A DNA stretch of 64,000 nucleotides, from contig OY740769.1 in assembly GCA_963513935.1 (NCBI GenBank), positions 108,169,762 through 108,233,761 on the forward strand, read 5' to 3'. The notes below the pieces were generated by a model. The model was not told where the DNA came from and did no database searches. It saw only the letters and a list, made by a program, of their open reading frames with translations. The position numbers and the translations under genes are program-made. Below, one piece after another: positions 50,521 to 62,270 of the stretch (the stretch's first letter is position 1; every line of letters starts with the position of its first letter). This stretch comes from Aphrophora alni. Its lineage: Eukaryota > Arthropoda > Insecta > Hemiptera > Aphrophoridae.

Positions 50521-52881
50521 CAATAACTAAACTATAACTATATTTAAGTATTGATGTAACTGTTTTCTTTTAAACTATTTTGTAATATCATTTTTCAAGT
50601 GGGTCCTATTTTAATTTCAGGTTATATGTATTGTTCAAAAAAACTCTCACATTTCTTCATTAATTTTAAGTTCAGATAATTGATATACAAACTAACTTAA
50701 ATAGTAAAAGATTTCCTTCTTACAAGTGAAAGTATTTCTAACTTGTTATATTTCAAATATCAAATCATGAGAATAACTACATAGCGAAATTTATCTATGC
50801 AGGATAATCTATGCCAAAATGTGATAATAAAATGATGTAATATAAAAGTTTTTAAAAAAATTAAACATCTAAACAACCATTTGTCGAAATAAAAATTGTA
50901 AATTGTTAATATTATCCAACGTTATTTAAATACGTTAAATACCATATTTAAACGGTAAAGATAAATAAAATTAATATTACGTTTTAAATCCTGCAGGAAC
51001 TACGAATAAAAAACAAATTTTTCGGAAGCCATTACTGGACGCCTATAAAAAACAAACATGACTTTATGTTGTAAAAATATTACCTAAATTACTCTAAATA
51101 CACTCACGATTTTTATTGGTTAGCGACCGAAATTTATGTCCGTCAGGTTAAATAGGACGGGAAGCTTTCGCGGCAAAAAATAAAACATTAAGGGGTTACC
51201 CATTATAACACTAAGAATATTTTAACAGAATGTACAAAATTAAATATGTAGAAATATATATATCATTTTAAGCGTTGCTAAAAACAACTTAAGTTTCAAT
51301 TATAATGTAAGTTAAGGGTACTATCAAATGTTACCCATCATCATTGGTTTTTTTTCAATGTGTTACCTACCTACATCTTTGTCTTCATTAGTCTAACGGG
51401 CATAAAGTAAAGCCGTTGAAACAACAACAATTTTTTTTAGTATAAATGAAATTAAAAAGAATCCAAAGTAGTCATGATTAAATTATTACAATAGAACTGC
51501 TTTCGTTGTCCAAACGCCCTTCCCACCGTTTGTATGGGGAGGGGTTTATTTTAACTGGCCAAAATCATACCCTTTCTACAAACATCTACATGTAAATTGG
51601 TATAACGTAGGTTATAGACAGAAATGTTTTCACTAATCCAGCTACAGCGATTCCTAACCTAACCTAACAAATCTATTTCACAATGGTAAGTTGTACAAAA
51701 AATTAATTGGATTTTAAATAGGTGTATATATTTACTACAACGCCGATTTTTAAAGTGGAATATGAGACAAAAATTAAGTTATGAAGTTTAAACTTCCATT
51801 GAATTCTATTTTTAAACGTTGTTTTACGTTCTCTTAATTGTTAAACTCTTCAATTTTTTTATTAAATGCATTATTGATTTTTTTTTTTTTTTTTTTACAC
51901 AAACCAACAACAAACAGAAACAAGGCGGAAAAAACTAGTATGCTATTTTTAATACATAAACATATATTTTTGATCTGAGCTAACACCAGCAAACATATAA
52001 TGTATGTTATCCTGATTAGAATAACCAACCAATTGTAAAACTAAACTCTTATTCAATTTATATTTTAATAAAATATCATTTAATTTCTCAATAACACTTA
52101 AACTTATATTTTTAATATATTTTGTTTCCAGCAACCTTAAACTTTAATTTGTTTAATACTTTTCATTTTCAATTTCAGATGAATTTTACTTTTAATTCGA
52201 CACCACGCTTAATTTGTCAGTTTAAAAATTTGTGTAGTTTTGTTTTATTGTTATTTAACACTAATTGTATACCCATATGATCATTTAAACAGTTTCAAAA
52301 TTTGTCTACTCTTTCGACCCACTAACCTGGAAATGTGATGGAATTTTTTCAAAACAATAAGGTTAAATGGGTACATGTTCAAACCGAATTTGTAATTGAT
52401 TAGACGTTTCGTCCTCCAGTTATGGTTTTTGCAAATTTCGATATATTGAAGTCGATTAGAATTCGAAGACAAAAATAACACACTCGATAATTTTGTTCTA
52501 TGGAAATTTTAAGTTATTTTATAATATATTAATAATTTTTTTCGCCAAAAGACATGAAATAAAATTACTTTGAGACATATTATCATTGAACTAATATCAT
52601 TTTTTTTGTATTTAATTACAATAATTATGCATTTTTTTAAATAAATACTTGCAATTTTCCAGATCGATAATTGTTCACATATGCTGTTAATTATGTATTA
52701 ATTGTAAATACATTAATTCAGTAATACTTAGTGAAAAAAAAAAAGTGGATATTTGTTAAAATATTTAATTGTATTGTCTATATTTAGTTTATAACAAGAT
52801 GAATGTTTACCATAAGCAAAAATGTTGAACAATAACCACTCTAACCAAAACATACATATATACTTTTAAATAAATTTGCAG

Positions 52882-53080
52882 TTGGTGCAATGGATCAGAG
52901 AAAACATGCTTCTCATGCTGACTATTGGTGGAGTTGTCCTTGGTATGTTCTTTGGTTTTCTTGGCCGCCTTGCACAGATGTCTGATGGAACTATCATGCT
53001 GGTCTCATTCCCTGGAGAAATACTCATGCGATTGCTTAAAATGTTTATCCTGCCCCTCATTATATCTTCTCTCATAGCAG
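52882..53080 (+). CDS. Eaat: EAAT exon 3: TM1 and TM2
   Basis: Residues 57-122 plus one base of Gly123. LVQWIREN is the short lead-in, TM1 is about residues 65-84 (G-G-V-V-L-G-M-F-F-G), and the loop plus TM2 contain SFPGEILMRLLKMFILPLI (98-116), a signature of SLC1 glutamate transporters. Acceptor TTTGCAG ends at 52881; donor GCAG|GTATGT at 53081 (phase 1). The open frame continues into the intron without meaning; the true end is set by the donor and by the match of S-S-L-I-A-G with the next exon's M-A-Q-L-D. Confidence 0.95.
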
Positions 53081-54084
53081 GTATGTTGAATAGAGTATTC
53101 CTTTGTTATATATTACTTTTTTTTATATTTATTTTAAACAGTAAAAAAAATTATATATGTTAATTTATATAATAGAGGAGGCGTTTCAATCTTTAATGAA
53201 AATTATAATTGTAAATATTTTTTTAATGTAAATCTTATGTTCAGAACATAGGATATACTCTAAAAGTCTTTTCTTACAAAATATTAATAATAATAAAAGC
53301 AACCATTAACGATAATTTGATATTTAATTATAACTATAACAATTACAGTATAAATATCAATGAAAAACTCAGTTAACGTTAAAGCCATTAAATGTTCGTA
53401 AGATTTTAAGTTCGAGCCCAGTATCTTGTACTCTTTAACTTTACCGGAATAAAATTGGGCAAACAACAAAAAAAAGTTTTTTTTTTACCAATAATTTTGT
53501 AAATCTAGGTACTTGTATAATTAGATACCAGTTGGTTTACCAAAAATTAAAAACTAGGGTTTTCTCATGTTTTACTTCTTTTTTTATTTTAACTAATTGT
53601 TTGCCTTTGGACTTGTTAGTAATAGTACTATAAATATTTCGTTGGTTGTCCGAAGTCCGTTAGTTATAAGCGTTATTACAGCGAAGTTTCTTCGTCAAGC
53701 ATAGAACCAACACATAAACAAACACTGGACATTTTAAAATAATCCGAGTCGAGCTTTTCGTTATATTTATTATTTATTAAAATTCTCTGTGGCCACATAG
53801 ATAAACTGTGCGATCTATTCTGCTACTGTTAGAAGATTGGATAGGTATGTTTGGTTTATCGTACTGAAGATTCAAAGTCTGTCCACAGGGCGATCATTGT
53901 GTTTTTATTTCAGTTTGACTATTGTGTCTTAGTTAGGGTTGTATGAAAAGTTAGGCATGTTGTTTGGGTTGCTCTTGTATTTTATATAAATCTGGAATTC
54001 CTCTCATGTATTCATTAAAATGTGCGTTTTTAACTTTGTGTAATATCAACTGTGTGGAAACTTAAACAACCAAATGAATAAAAA

Positions 54085-54305
54085 CACAATTTTCAAAAGA
54101 AAACTTTATTTGTGCAATATATAAATTCAAGATGACATTTCAATGACTACGTCATCATCCTCTGTTGATACACGCAGTCGAATCCTACTAACACAGCGTG
54201 TGACATTGTCAGTAGGATTTGTATGCATGTAACAACTGAAGATGATGACTTATTTATTGAAACGTTATCTTGTATTTATATTTCACAAATAAAGGGAAAT
54301 TGTGT
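54085..54305. mobile_element. Foldback terminal repeats of a Penelope-like element
   Basis: Arms 54085-54170 and 54230-54305 are inverted copies (ACTTTATTTGTG-, TCAAGAT/ATCTTG, CATCATC). The left arm on the - strand reads GAGGATGATGAC..GTCATTGAAATGTC, with a clear ATGAC/GTCAT stem but a CAGAGGA core. The right arm on the + strand reads CTGAAGA (54236-54242)..TTGAAAC (54259-54263). The centre is itself palindromic (AATCCTACT / AGTAGGATT). The coding remnant at 54306-54960 abuts on the right, so these look like the element's own inverted terminal repeats. Confidence 0.65.
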
Positions 54306-54467
54306 TTTGTTATTGTGTAATATGTGTATATTTATGTCGATGTCGGTGTACGTGTGATTCTCATTGATTAGGTGTTCTGCATATTTGGAAGTCTGTTTAT
54401 GTGTTATTGTTTTCTGTGTTTGGGGAGATGTTCTTTGAATCTTTGTTTGAAGGAACGTCCTATTTAG

Positions 54468-54511
<44 letters not shown>

Positions 54512-54960
54512 AGCTACAAGAAATCTTCTGATTCGCTGTTACGATAGTAGGGATATGAGCACAATTACGTATACAATTAAGCAAACCTGTGTACGAAGAG
54601 CTGGAAACGAATCATAATATCCCCATTAGCTGGATTACTGCAGTCGTTACAGGTCAGCTTATATATTACACTATTTGAAAACTTGTTACTCTTTGGTTTA
54701 ATGTTGACGAAATTATTCAAGTTGTTTGAGTAGCAATGGGCGACTTTGTAGCCGTGTCTGCAGAAACGTTGCTGATAGGTCGATCGAGAATGCGAATATA
54801 TTTCATTGTAACATATTTGGGTTTCTCGTTTGTGGATACAGGTTTGTCTATTATTGTGGAGTTATATCCGTTGATAACTCAATATGTTTTATAATTGATA
54901 TTTCTTGGTTGACGTCTTTTTGGTTCAGGGGTGTGCTGACAGTACTCTATATGAAGCTGT
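54306..54960 (-). pseudogene. Penelope-like element GIY-YIG endonuclease region, decayed
   Basis: On the - strand 54638-54702 gives KPKSNKFSNSVIYKLTCNDC, the 'GVYKLTC.DC' lead-in with a Cys pair that precedes the GIY-YIG nuclease of Penelope-like retroelements. After an interruption of about 100 bp, 54306-54540 gives SYIYIY..KLNRTF, then SKYAEHLINENHTYTDIDIN and IHILHN, the C-terminal part of that domain (usual form 'YIGQT.R.F..R..EH' then 'FA.HL...H....I..N..ILH'). A (TA)n tract has replaced the G-Q-T part. PLEs use this nuclease to cut the target; this copy is inactive. The reverse transcriptase was not found. Confidence 0.8.
54470..54509. repeat. (TA)n microsatellite inside the Penelope-like relic
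   Basis: About 20 TA units encoding Tyr-Ile on the - strand, at the exact place of the Y-I-G motif of the nuclease. Confidence 0.95.
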
Positions 54961-55309
54961 TGTAAACCGACAACTTGTGAGATAATTGCTGTATTGAAGA
55001 AGTATTGTGTGATTGGTTTGCGTTGGTTTCCTGTAGATCTTCTAGATATGTTTGTTATTGTTTTTGGTGTTGGTTAGATCAAATTTAGACAAAATTCGAA
55101 GAATCAATTTATTATCTATGTCTATTATAAATAACTCTATACTCTGTTTGTATATATACAACTATAGTTGTACCAGAGATGATTTTTTTTTACCTGCATT
55201 TACAAAACCAAATTTGAAATTTTTAGTTTTAGTCTTAAGGCATCTACCTAAATTTGGAGTTATCAACAAAATTGGGAGGGGGGGAATATTTTGAAATATA
55301 GCTAAATAC

Positions 55310-55620
55310 GTCAACATAGATTCACTCATTTAAGCTCTAGAGCACTGCACAGACATATTTTAAAAAACACAAACATTTAGGCTCGTTATCTCAAATCGAA
55401 TCAATTTTTGACCCATCACATAACTTTCCCTAAACTACATAATATGTGAGAAAGTAAAAACAAACTGTCCAAAGTTTATTCTCTTAACCAAACTTCAAAT
55501 ATTCTTTTTTCTAATCACTAATGTCTGACGCACAGACCACGACGACAGACGGACTGTATGTGGAAAAACTTCTTTTTTTTTCAGATTCTGTAGAACATGA
55601 ATTTCAAAGATCAGTCAAAA
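55310..55620. repeat. Dispersed repeat family, partial copy 4
   Basis: Shares AGCACTGCACAG, ATATGTGAGAAAGTAAAA and GACCCATCACATAAC-type words with 23700-23750 and 41350-41375. It covers only the 3' portion of the family. Confidence 0.45.
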
Positions 55621-55959
55621 ACAAAGTTCAATTTCTTATTTCTATTCCCATACTTACACCTGCGTATAAGTAAAACAAAAAACTACTTAATTTGAAAATG
55701 ACTACCAAATAAGCGCTTCCGTAGATTATTTTTTTCTTCCCTTGTTGAAACGAGGAATCTTGTGACGTTATAAACTGTCACTAGGAAGGGTTCTTCAACT
55801 CCGCCTCATTAGACGTCGCTTCAGATTGCTCTGTAAGCAATCCTCGGCTTTAATCTCTCTGACAAGCAGAATCTTCCTTTCTCGTGCATGTTAAGTTATT
55901 TAATGTTAACTCCAGTTGTTTACTAAGCTCTTCAACACGACATCTATTAATACATTTGT

Positions 55960-56610
55960 ATCACATGTTTATGTTGTCACGTATTTGTGCTTTCACTTGT
56001 TTTTGTTATCACATATTTGTGTTTTTACATGTTTTTTTTAAACGTTTAAGTTTTCACTCATTTGAGTTTTCGCATCTTTTTGTTTTCACATATTTGTGCT
56101 TGCAGTTGGTAATATTTTCACGTGCTTGTATTTCAAATGTTAATGCTATTACATGTTTGTTTTCACACGTTGAGTTTTCACATCTTTTTGTTTTCACATA
56201 TTTGTGCTTATAATTGGTAATGTTTTCACGTGCTTGTATTTCACATGTTAATGCTATTACATGTTTGTTTTCACACGTTGAGTTTTCACACATCTTTTTA
56301 TTTTCACATATTTGTGCTTGTAATTGGTAATGGTTTCACGTGCATGTATTTCACATGTTAATGCTATTACATGTTTGTTTTCACACGTATAAGTTTCACA
56401 TCTTTGTGTTTTCACACATTTATGTGGTGTATTTTCGATTTGTTAGTGTTTTTACATGTTTGTGTTGTTACATGTTTGTATTTTCCCATGTTTTTATTTT
56501 CACCAGTTTGTATTTTCATATGTTCGTGCTTTTTACACATTTGTGCTTTCACATCTTTGTGATTTCATATAATTATGCTTTCACGTGTTTGTTTTTTTCA
56601 GATGAGTGTT
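55960..56610. repeat. Nested minisatellite, TTTTCACATGTTTGTG words
   Basis: The whole 650 bp is built from loose 14-16 bp words such as TTTTCACATATTTGTG. Within it, 56081-56410 is a higher-order tandem of about 108-110 bp in three copies, each containing CATATTTGTGCTT, AATTGGTAAT, TTTCACGTGC and AATGCTATTACATG. The Phe/Cys/His-rich open frames here are products of the repeat. Confidence 0.9.
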
Positions 56611-57099
56611 TTCTTTAATATATTTGTATCGATCAAATCAAAACTGTAATTTTGACTACCGCTTGTATATATTTTAGAATACAGTTTATTTCAGAAGTCC
56701 TTATTAATTTTTTATGAATCTAGTCTGTTTTTAATTTCATCATTTTAGAATAATTCGTGTATAGGTATTACTTGGTATTTACTGTGTAAGCCAGTGGCGA
56801 TTCTTCCACACTTTAGAAAATTAATTTTACAAAGGAAATTATTTCACAAAATAAACAGTAAACATTAAATTGAGAAGCAATGTAACTGGTAAAGAGTAGC
56901 AATACTACTGTTTAATAACAGCACCTCTTGTTGTGTAGGAAATCAAAAGGCATCCTCGCTGTATGAAAACAGTACATGACTGATTGATTAAAGAGTGACT
57001 AATACATAAAGTTTTAAAGATTTACGATGGCCTGTAAAATGGGTGTAGTCTGGTCAGCTAGAAGGAAAAAGCAAAGTTGGCGAGAAAGTACAAGTGCTA

Positions 57100-57660
57100 C
57101 CTACCATTATTATAAACGCACGTCTTTATTATTATGGTTTCTGTACGAGTTAAGACATTTAAAAGACCTAAACCAACACCCTCCTTTCCTAAGAAAAATA
57201 AACATAAGTATCTTCCATTTAAGTAAATAATTGCCCTTTCTGCTTTTTTCTGTTCTAATGAAGTTTTCAAATACTTCAGTCGCATTTCTCTAATATCTAT
57301 CGCATTTTAATAAAACACTTTCCTGTTATTAATTGCTTTCCTCCAGCAATATCCTACTTTTAAAAATTTTATTTACGGAATATATACTTTCCTTAATAGT
57401 TTCCGTAACCACTTCAGCTTAGCCCGATTCCTTTCCGTTAAGTCGAATTTATTTACCGTTCTTCTAACTACACATAAATCAAAATCCTCAATATCTGTTA
57501 TTAGCTTTTCTTATATTTTTTTTTTGCTGTGCTAAATTCTGTAGGCCTGCCGGAGAGCTCACCGATTTTTTTTCTTACGTGTTTAAAAATTTGTTTTAGA
57601 AAACTACCAGATATTCCAGTAGCATCTTCTACACGTTTATTTCTCTAGATTGGCATTGTA
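57100..57660 (-). pseudogene. DDE-type transposase relic (IS630/Tc1/mariner-like)
   Basis: - strand frames, with stops and shifts, match in order: RVEDATGISGSFLKQIFK near 57620 (helix-turn-helix end), DIEDFDLCVVRRTVNKF near 57480, LKWLRKLLRKVYIP near 57410, NNRKV near 57335, then DIREMRLKYLKTSLEQ..ERAIIYLNGRY (57210-57305). In intact relatives the last block reads I-Y-L-D-E-T-Y, the first catalytic Asp; here D-E-T has become N-G-R. The remaining catalytic part is missing. The family is a widespread insect transposase whose name I cannot give with certainty. Confidence 0.7.
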
Positions 57661-58609
57661 GAATTTTACTCCCATCGGCTTTACTGCATTATTCCCCCCC
57701 CCCTCCCCACCACCACCATTTTTCACTACATAAACTAGGCTTATTTTTTTACTTATAGTTGCTATGTTTGACATTTCAAAGGGACAAAATGCTGCAATAT
57801 CTTCATAAATTCGTTCATCAAGTATCGCATCCACATCTCTCATAAATTCATATAAGTGTGAGTCGAAAAATCCCCGGCTGGTTGCACACTCTTTTTTGTT
57901 CATAAAATGTTCCCAATGGTTCACGGTTAGGTGCGTATAGTTCTGTAACAATTAGTAATGGTCCAGTACGAACGCCAAAGATCAGACATTGTAAACGATT
58001 CAGGTTTTACTGACTGACGACTGAATTACCACGACAAACGTATTGGCTGTACGATCGAAAACAGCATAAAGAAAACATTCTTTAATCTCTCAACACCCAC
58101 TGTTGTAACTAAACCCGCCCTACTTTGTACTTACGGCGACTAAAACATAACTAAATTATTTGCACAGTAAAACATAAGGGAAAACAGTTGAATAAGTAAT
58201 TTGTATTACATTTTTGAGTTTTTGAATATTTCAGAAGAACCGATTTTAATTTTCCGTTTTACAAATACATCACTTGGTAAAACGAAATTAGTTTAAAAAG
58301 TATTTAAACACAATGAACTTTAGACGTCCATGACAGTTTAGATTTGCTTTTAAAAATACATAAAATATTAATAGGCCTACGTTTATATTTTTTGTTATTA
58401 AATCTACAAATTAAGCATAATTTAATATGCACTTAAATGTTATATTGAGCAAATGTACAATTAATAATTAATTAAAAATATGAATTTCCACAACAAGATA
58501 ATACTTCAAGATGGCGACTACCAACAACTATGTCGTCAATCACAGTTGCAATCAGCACACAGGTGTTCTTACGCCCATTACTCTAGGTCTTTTTTTAATA
58601 CCAGGTGTC

Positions 58610-59304
58610 AAAAAGTCCCAGGACGGTTAAGTGATTTTTAAATTTTGAAAGATAAAAAGTAAAATTTTTACAATTATTTTTTGTATATAAACACCACATT
58701 TTGGCATTATGAGGTAAATTTAATCCCACTACAAAATGGAGTTTAGGGATAAACTTAAAATTTTCATATTTATAGCACCATCGAATAATACCTCATTTTA
58801 AACCTCTAATTTAATATAAAACTGGACAAACTAGGGGTTACTATCTTACAACGATCCAAAATGGCGGCCAGTCAAACATTTTTAAAACCCCGATTTACTT
58901 CAGAATCTACTCTAAGGAAGAAGACAAAAAAATATATATAATAGCAAAACTTTACTGTTATTTTATTCAAGTTTTACCAAGAAGATGCATTACCCTAAAA
59001 TTTCAATTAAAATCAAATTTTTTTTTCACTACTAAGATGTTAAAGTATAATACCAAATTTGAATATTTAACCGGTCTCCATTTTTAATTGGAGTAATAAT
59101 ATAGCAACCTCCAATAGAACTTTTAAATTGAGGTTTATGGGGTTTTACATTTGAACATTTTGAGTTGCCCCCAAAAACCCCATTTTTGGGTGGGATTAAA
59201 TCTACCTTATAATGCCAAAGTATATTGTTTTTACACTAAAAAACATTCCTAAAAATTGAGCTTTGAATCTTTTAAAGTGTAAAAGTTACTTAACCGTCCT
59301 GATA
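58610..59304. mobile_element. Foldback DNA element of about 0.7 kb
   Basis: Arms of 150-300 bp are imperfect inverted copies. The outermost words are AGGACGGTTAAGT (58620) and ACTTAACCGTCCT (59288); both arms contain TTTGGCATTAT-A/G-AGGTA and TTTAATCCCAC. The arms nearly meet in the middle, so the unit could fold into one long hairpin. No coding sequence and no clear target duplication. Confidence 0.75.
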
Positions 59305-61399
59305 TATTCTGTACTATTGTCTCCTATTTTTAAATCATTGTTAAAAATTTAAAAAACAATTGTCCCAAAATTCATACCGTATTGTGATTTATTTTCAAAT
59401 AATTATTGTTTGTGGGATGTCCTAAAAATAACGCGTGATATAAAAAATAATAAAAACTCAGATAAGATAGTATAACAACAATGTGAAATTCTCTGTTGCT
59501 CTAGTATCGCCTGTTATCTGTTTACCGGCAATTTGCTTTACATTTAATTAGTAGTTAAATTGCATAACTAACTCCTGTAAAACTACTTCAAACTTCTTCA
59601 ATCAATAAATATATTAAAATTTATTACTCCCCCCCCCCCCTATTTTATTCATTTTCGTAAAGGCTTAAAACCTCTTGGTTATCATCACCTTTGTAAAATA
59701 TGCCTTACTTAAACTGGAAATTCGTTGTTGATATTTTAGTTGTCTTACATGCTCAAGCAGCAAACTTGAAAAACCTGCTATACTAAATTTATTTACTTTA
59801 AACTTCTGATCTGTGGGCCATTAACAAAGCAAAGAAAATTTAGTATACTATAAAAAATTGTTTCAGTTTTATTGAGACTTACTGTATTTCTTTACCCAGC
59901 TAATTATTATTCATTAAAATTATTTTAGACACTGAATTCTTATTAACTTTTTAAAATGATGATTTATTCCATTCATAAACTCTTCAAGTTCTCTAGTATT
60001 TTTGTCTCTACAATAACAAAATGTTACAGTGGCTTAACTTCTTCCTTAAAGTAGGTCACGAAACTTCAGATTTTAACAGCGTATATATATAAGAGTTTAT
60101 CACGTAAAGCTCTTCATAGTAATTTAACACAGGACGAGGGATTTATCATGCATAGTAGTTCCAGAACAAGAATATAGCGGTTGAATATTTTATGTATCTT
60201 ATGTTTATATATATATTATATGTTATATACGTAATTATGTTTATATATATGTAGCCTATTTAATTTATTTTAGCAAAACTTTCAGATAGAAATTTTACAA
60301 CTAATATTCGGAACGGAACTCGGCCACACAGGGCTCGCGTGCACTTATACAATGCGAGAGACACAAAAAAAGTGTTATTGTTCAAATGACAAAACCAAAT
60401 TTGTAAAATGAAAATACACTTTAAAATAGTGTATGTTATTTATTTTCCAAAAAAAAAACATTAATTATTGACAGGGTAAGTTAAGCTCTGTAAAATATTG
60501 TGTTAATTTTAGTTAAACAGCTGTCATTCGTATAATTTGTTTCCTTAATTGATTTCTACTCTCAATACACTAAGACGTATGAAGTGAAAAAAATCATACA
60601 CGTTTATTTTATAAATCACAGTCCATTTCAGAACAAAATTCAAATGTGCTTCTCTTAAGTTATTTTTTAAAATTTGATTAATAAAAAAGACACAGGGCGT
60701 AATTTACAGTTTGATAAATGTATTTGAGATGTTATATGGAGTATTTTAAAAGTTATAACTTTTTTCCACAAAATTCAAGAAAACAGTCGGATGTTCTCAA
60801 TTTATCGATCTTTAAACAGCTGTTACTATTATGAATTTTTTTTTTTAATTTACAACAATTTTATAGCTGAGGTCTCCTTTATCAGTATCCATATTTTCAA
60901 AATGTTTAAGCGGAATATAACTCGTTCTATCGTAAAAACGACGACATCTGCTACTTCTTGAATAAGTCGACATTGTCCAAAAAGGACATTGCGTCTTCAA
61001 TTAAACAAAAAATACATTTAAAGTATTTAACCTATCAATATAACCGCAGTAATTGTGTTCATTGCAGTACACGCAGTAATTGTATAACCGCAATTTTATG
61101 CAGTAATTGCATGTTCTACACAAAATAATATATTCACTCTTTCAAAAAATGATTCATTATCAAGATTTACGTTAAATTTTTATTCTTTTTTATAAATATA
61201 GATTTGGTGCAAACATTTGTAAAATACTTGTTTGTTAAAAGTAAAATTTTAGACAAAAAAAAGTTATTAACTGGAAATTAATAGAACCGTCTTTTATCTC
61301 GTGAGAGTTCCTAGTTTTCAGTGCAAAAGCTTTTTTAACATTAAAGTTTTATATTAATAAGTTGTGAAAACTATAAAATGTCAATTACGAGATAGAACA

Positions 61400-61950
61400 C
61401 AACCCATGAGTAAAAAATATTAGGAAAAGGAAAAGATCTGCAACAAGCTGCTCAACAATGTAAAGCAAATTAAGTTGATTCTGGGAAGGTCATTGAAACT
61501 GAATTGAAATGCATCTTTGCATTATAAGTTATCCCTAATTCTAAATTACATTACAATTCATACTGATATAAATGTTTTGTTAAAGATGCAAGGAAACCCA
61601 AACAAAGTTAGCCTCGTTACCTCTTACAGAGAATGCAGTCATGAATTATTTGGACAGAGTGTAATTTCAGGCTTAGCTCAGAATGGATAATTGTATGTCA
61701 CCGGAAATGTGGGGCTGGAAAAATAGAGGGAATTTAACAACGAATACGGTGAACCAGCAGACTGTTCCGGAAATTTTAATGAAGATGATATTTTGCGGAT
61801 GTAGAAGGGGGTGTGGCGTAGCTCGCGGCATTAGATAAGCTGGATTATAATTGCTGGCCAGCTTGTTCTGTCATTCTCTCATGAAAAGATTGATGAAGAT
61901 GGAATCAATGTAACATCAAGATATCGAATCAATGTAATGGAAGTTGTAAC
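61400..61950 (+). pseudogene. Relic encoding a Cys-rich (CXC-like) repeat-associated domain
   Basis: A + strand frame at about 61698-61835 gives PEMWGWKNRGNLTTN..VPEILMKMIFCGCRRGCGV followed by stops. The order W-G-W, then ILxxIFCxCxxGC, resembles a Cys-rich C-terminal tail encoded by repeats in many arthropod genomes and annotated as tesmin/TSO1 CXC-like. Downstream Cys blocks are broken (LASLFCHS). Upstream frames (61430-61680) are too damaged to assign. Function in the parent element is unknown to me. Confidence 0.5.
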
Positions 61951-62132
61951 AGAACAATAAAACTTTGCAAATATTGAATTTTGTTTTTCTAGTTATTGTA
62001 TGATAGATTAATTAACATTATTTACAACAATCATGCATTTATTTTCTTGTTAAGTACGTAATCAACGATCTCAAAACCCTAAAGTAATATATTTGTTTGT
62101 ACTTGTTTAACATTATTTTCAAGTTTATAATC

Positions 62133-62270
62133 AGTCATTCACCGTGATGTATCTTTACTTACTACAAAGTTTTGTTTTAGGCATGGCACAGTTGGTTATC
62201 TGCTCCACAAAATGGATTGAGTTTCCTACACAGTTCTAACAAATAACTGTCACAACTGTAGGTATCATTT
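62133..62270 (+). repeat. Eaat: Exon-4 acceptor duplication, copy 1 (decoy exon)
   Basis: Repeats the region in front of exon 4: ACTTACTACAAAGTTTTG, TTTTAG at 62175-62180, then GCATGGCACAG identical to the exon start. After that the sequence is only distantly like exon 4 (GCTCC..GGATTGAGTTTCC against GCTCC..GGATGGGGTTTCG). The putative 81-nt exon 62181-62261 ends at a donor-like GTAG|GTATCA and, read in the transporter frame, has a TAA after 19 codons. Confidence 0.8.

Larger units (their letters stand above)
45190..52881 (+). other. Eaat: EAAT intron 2 (7.7 kb)
   Basis: GTAAGT donor, TAAATTTGCAG acceptor. Contains the split 22-bp minisatellite and one hammerhead-like motif, listed separately. 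In 45190-47395, 49836-50440 and 50520-52881 I see nothing beyond homopolymer runs (a poly-C at 46495-46507, poly-T near 51878-51896). Confidence 0.85.

Noticed and set aside
57637..57951. 104-codon - strand open frame upstream of the transposase relic
   Set aside because: Not recognisable, crosses a poly-C/poly-G tract, and its relation to the transposase cannot be shown.
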